Source: Bryobacterales bacterium
GTDB taxonomy: Bacteria; Acidobacteriota; Terriglobia; Bryobacterales; Bryobacteraceae
Assembly (NCBI GenBank): GCA_020852175.1
Contig: JADZBH010000053.1
Span: forward strand, 1-64,000
Direction: 5' to 3'
DNA length: 64,000 bases
Shown: one piece after another, positions 62,132 to 64,000 of the stretch
Numbering within the stretch: position 1 is the first letter of the stretch
How the letters are laid out: each line of letters begins with the position of its first letter
The notes under the pieces: model-generated
What the model saw: the letters and a program-made list of their open reading frames with translations, nothing else
The model's database searches: none
Told to the model about the DNA's origin: nothing
Made by a program: the position numbers and the translations under genes

Positions 62132-62357
62132 GACACCTCCGGGCTTGTTGCTAGCACGCGGTGTGCCATCTGGCTGGATCGGCGGAAACAACTGATTCGC
62201 CGCGAATATGGCTTGCGAGGGCAAGACAGCCCTTCATCCCAGATTGGCATCAAGGTGCCGTTTTGAAACCTATGACGGGATTTTGCCGCGGCCGCGGATC
62301 GCAAGTAGCTCATTTTGTGGAAAAAACGTTTGGTCCATCGATTGCCTTCTTATCAGA

Positions 62358-64000
62358 GTGACTGTGGAACTGCCGGCAGGCGCGCCAGTAACCGGGCCGG
62401 AACTGGAGACAGAGGCGAGAGAGTTGGCATCGCCAAAGTCTGAACAGGATGCTGCTGTTTCGTTTGAAACATTACTCAGTGAACATACAAACGCTGACAG
62501 GGAAGAGGAGGAAGAGATGCTTGACGAAACAGCACCCGGTGGTAAGTCTGTACTCGTGGCAACTGGAGGTGAAACTCCACGTCCCATGTTTCCGCCCACT
62601 TACTTCTTCACTGAGTGGCAGGTCCAGCAACTTGCCAGCCATACAGACGGCGGGGGAGTGCCCGAAGCTGGAGCGTCCGATAGTGGGGGATCCTGGAAAT
62701 CGTTGATTCCTCCGCATGTCACGCCGAGTGAATCGATCACGAACAGGACCGTGGACCCGCAGCGATTCATACAGCCGCTGTTGAACACCGATCTCTCAGG
62801 CGCGTTGGCGGGCGGGCAGACCTCCAGTCTCCGCGAGGGCGTGAGCGGGCAGGGAACAGACCTGAGTTCTGGAACGGCGGACGTCGCGGGCGTTGACGAA
62901 CAAGGCCTCGAACCGGGGGTGAAGTTTCGTTCGGCGGCTGGCCCGGAACCGGAGGCGAAGGCGCCTTGGGAAGGCGCTCGGAGCGGTCACGAGGAAACTG
63001 CCCCCCACACGATGAAGTGGCGCACCGTGAATCAATCGGAGCAGCCGGAATCGACCGTCGCGATCCAGCAGTCAGTGGGAAGTAAGCCAGCCCCCGTTGT
63101 TCCTGTAAGCCCAGGGAAGCGGCTCGATGTGACTACGCCGGCGGCAACGGCGCCGTCTGGAGGCGTCCCCGACATTCAAGGAAATGTGGGAGAGCGAGGA
63201 CACGCGACGCCACAGGGGCCTAGCCCGGCAGCCGTCAACACGGCTGTCCCCGGGCCCCGGATTCCGGATGCCGGGACCAGTCCGGCCGTCCGCAAGCCGG
63301 CCTGGACGGACGGATCCGCTCGGGAAGTGCGGTTGAAAGAAGTGGACAAGGACGCGTCCGTTGTCCCAGAGGAAGCCGTCGAGCGGTCACACAGTGAGGA
63401 GTTTGAACGGCGTTCGTCACAGGCGGTTCCGCTTCGGAAAGGAGAGGAGCCTGGCCCCTCTCCAGTGCAGTTTTCTGTACTTGAGGAACCAGTGGGACAT
63501 CCCACCGTTCCGCATCGTGCCAACGCGGAAGTCCGAATCGAGAGGGCGGCAGTAGACCACTTGCGTACGGAGCGGACCCATGGCTCGTCGATTGTGGAGG
63601 CGGCTCCAGGACGGCCGCAAGCACCGGCCAGCGCTGTCCAACTCGCCGTCACCGGGGAGAGGGGCGAAGATGTACAAGCCACTGTTCGTGTGACACAACA
63701 TGGCGTGGAGGTACGAATACAAACCAGGACCGAGGGTTTGCACGAGGCCATTGCCCTGCACACACCGTACCTGAGAAACCGATTGGAGGACGTGCAGCGC
63801 ACGGACAACTCCACCCAGTGGGACGGGGCGGGCCCGCCGGCTGAAATCGCGCCGCAGAGGCCGGCATCGACCGACGCCGGTGGTCAGCGCGGATGGCCGG
63901 AAGAAGACGTGCGTTCGGGCGGTGACGGTCGTGGCGGGCAGCGAGGAGACAGGAACTCTCCGGGTACGCAGGATGGGAGTGAGCAGGAAGCCAAGGAAGA
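62358..64000 (+). CDS. FliK-like flagellar hook-length control protein (3' partial)
   Basis: An open frame without a stop runs from 62358 to the window edge (over 540 codons). It is rich in Glu, Pro, Gly, Ser and Arg and is largely disordered. Near 63650 it has a QATVRVTQHGVEVRIQTRTEGLHEAI segment followed by LRNRLED, which matches the pattern of FliK C-terminal domains. Candidate starts are GTG 62358, GTG 62364 and ATG 62517; the last has a strong GGAGG, but the N-terminal FETLLSE element before it is FliK-like. It is divergent from flgF. FliK would set hook length and switch export specificity. Assignment by context and pattern only. Confidence 0.6.
   Translation, partial: MTVELPAGAPVTGPELETEARELASPKSEQDAAVSFETLLSEHTNADREEEEEMLDETAPGGKSVLVATGGETPRPMFPPTYFFTEWQVQQLASHTDGGGVPEAGASDSGGSWKSLIPPHVTPSESITNRTVDPQRFIQPLLNTDLSGALAGGQTSSLREGVSGQGTDLSSGTADVAGVDEQGLEPGVKFRSAAGPEPEAKAPWEGARSGHEETAPHTMKWRTVNQSEQPESTVAIQQSVGSKPAPVVPVSPGKRLDVTTPAATAPSGGVPDIQGNVGERGHATPQGPSPAAVNTAVPGPRIPDAGTSPAVRKPAWTDGSAREVRLKEVDKDASVVPEEAVERSHSEEFERRSSQAVPLRKGEEPGPSPVQFSVLEEPVGHPTVPHRANAEVRIERAAVDHLRTERTHGSSIVEAAPGRPQAPASAVQLAVTGERGEDVQATVRVTQHGVEVRIQTRTEGLHEAIALHTPYLRNRLEDVQRTDNSTQWDGAGPPAEIAPQRPASTDAGGQRGWPEEDVRSGGDGRGGQRGDRNSPGTQDGSEQEAKE

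Noticed and set aside
62244..62258. A sigma-54-type promoter between flgF and the FliK-like gene (TTGGCATCAAGGTGCC)
   Set aside because: The GG and GC elements are nine rather than ten bases apart, and the sequence is a small inverted repeat that would read the same on both strands.

Overview
This 64 kb window looks like chromosomal DNA of an acidobacterium of the Solibacter/Bryobacter type (order Bryobacterales). The best evidence is two very large secreted beta-propeller proteins (17.3-20.0 kb and 36.2-39.1 kb) that end in the TIGR03437 domain, a family concentrated in Solibacter relatives. High GC, many Tat-exported Gfo/Idh oxidoreductases and sulfatases, and co-occurrence of a Tad pilus and a flagellum fit that picture. 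The assignment is inference; no 16S rRNA is present.

Left part (1-22 kb): a tyrosine recombinase reads up to the 3' end of a tRNA-Lys gene, probably one edge of an integrated element lying mostly outside the window. Then come housekeeping and accessory genes: two short-chain dehydrogenases, an Fpg/Nei glycosylase divergent from the helicase HrpB, an MGDG-synthase-like glycosyltransferase divergent from a PAP2 phosphatase, RibBA with a degenerate GTP cyclohydrolase half, the G3E GTPase MeaB, a Tat-exported oxidoreductase, a DinB-like protein, a zinc-finger/membrane/lectin-like protein behind a 370-base structured-looking leader, an FmdB zinc ribbon, a PBP4-type carboxypeptidase, a giant NHL/TIGR03437 protein and a PfkB kinase.

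Middle (21.8-39.6 kb): a surface-glycan group (six-hairpin protein, fused GT2-GT4 glycosyltransferase, coiled-coil methyltransferase) faces an operon of a TIGR00300 protein and QueF. A VOC protein and a DJ-1/PfpI protein follow. A tight tetrapyrrole operon (hemX-like, hemA, hemC, cobA-hemD fusion) comes next, then a decayed gene with a nonsense codon and a frameshift. A methyltransferase whose only plausible start is AUC lies behind the second TIGR03437 propeller protein, followed by a DUF192 protein.

Tad pilus locus (39.6-51.5 kb, + strand): TadD-like lipoprotein, Flp pilin, a GT-C-like membrane protein, CpaB, CpaC secretin, three TadE/TadG-type pseudopilins, TadZ/CpaE, TadA/CpaF, TadB and TadC. 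This is nearly a full type IVc pilus machine, but no prepilin peptidase gene is present in the cluster. A sulfatase, a Gfo/Idh oxidoreductase and a HEAT-like secreted protein follow.

Right end (54.8-64 kb): a methyltransferase-like protein, a bactofilin and a FecR protein lie downstream of a flagellar rod and ring operon on the minus strand (flgF, flgG, flgA, flgH, flgI, flgJ). Divergent from it is a large, disordered FliK-like reading frame that runs off the window. This end is visibly less GC-rich than the middle.
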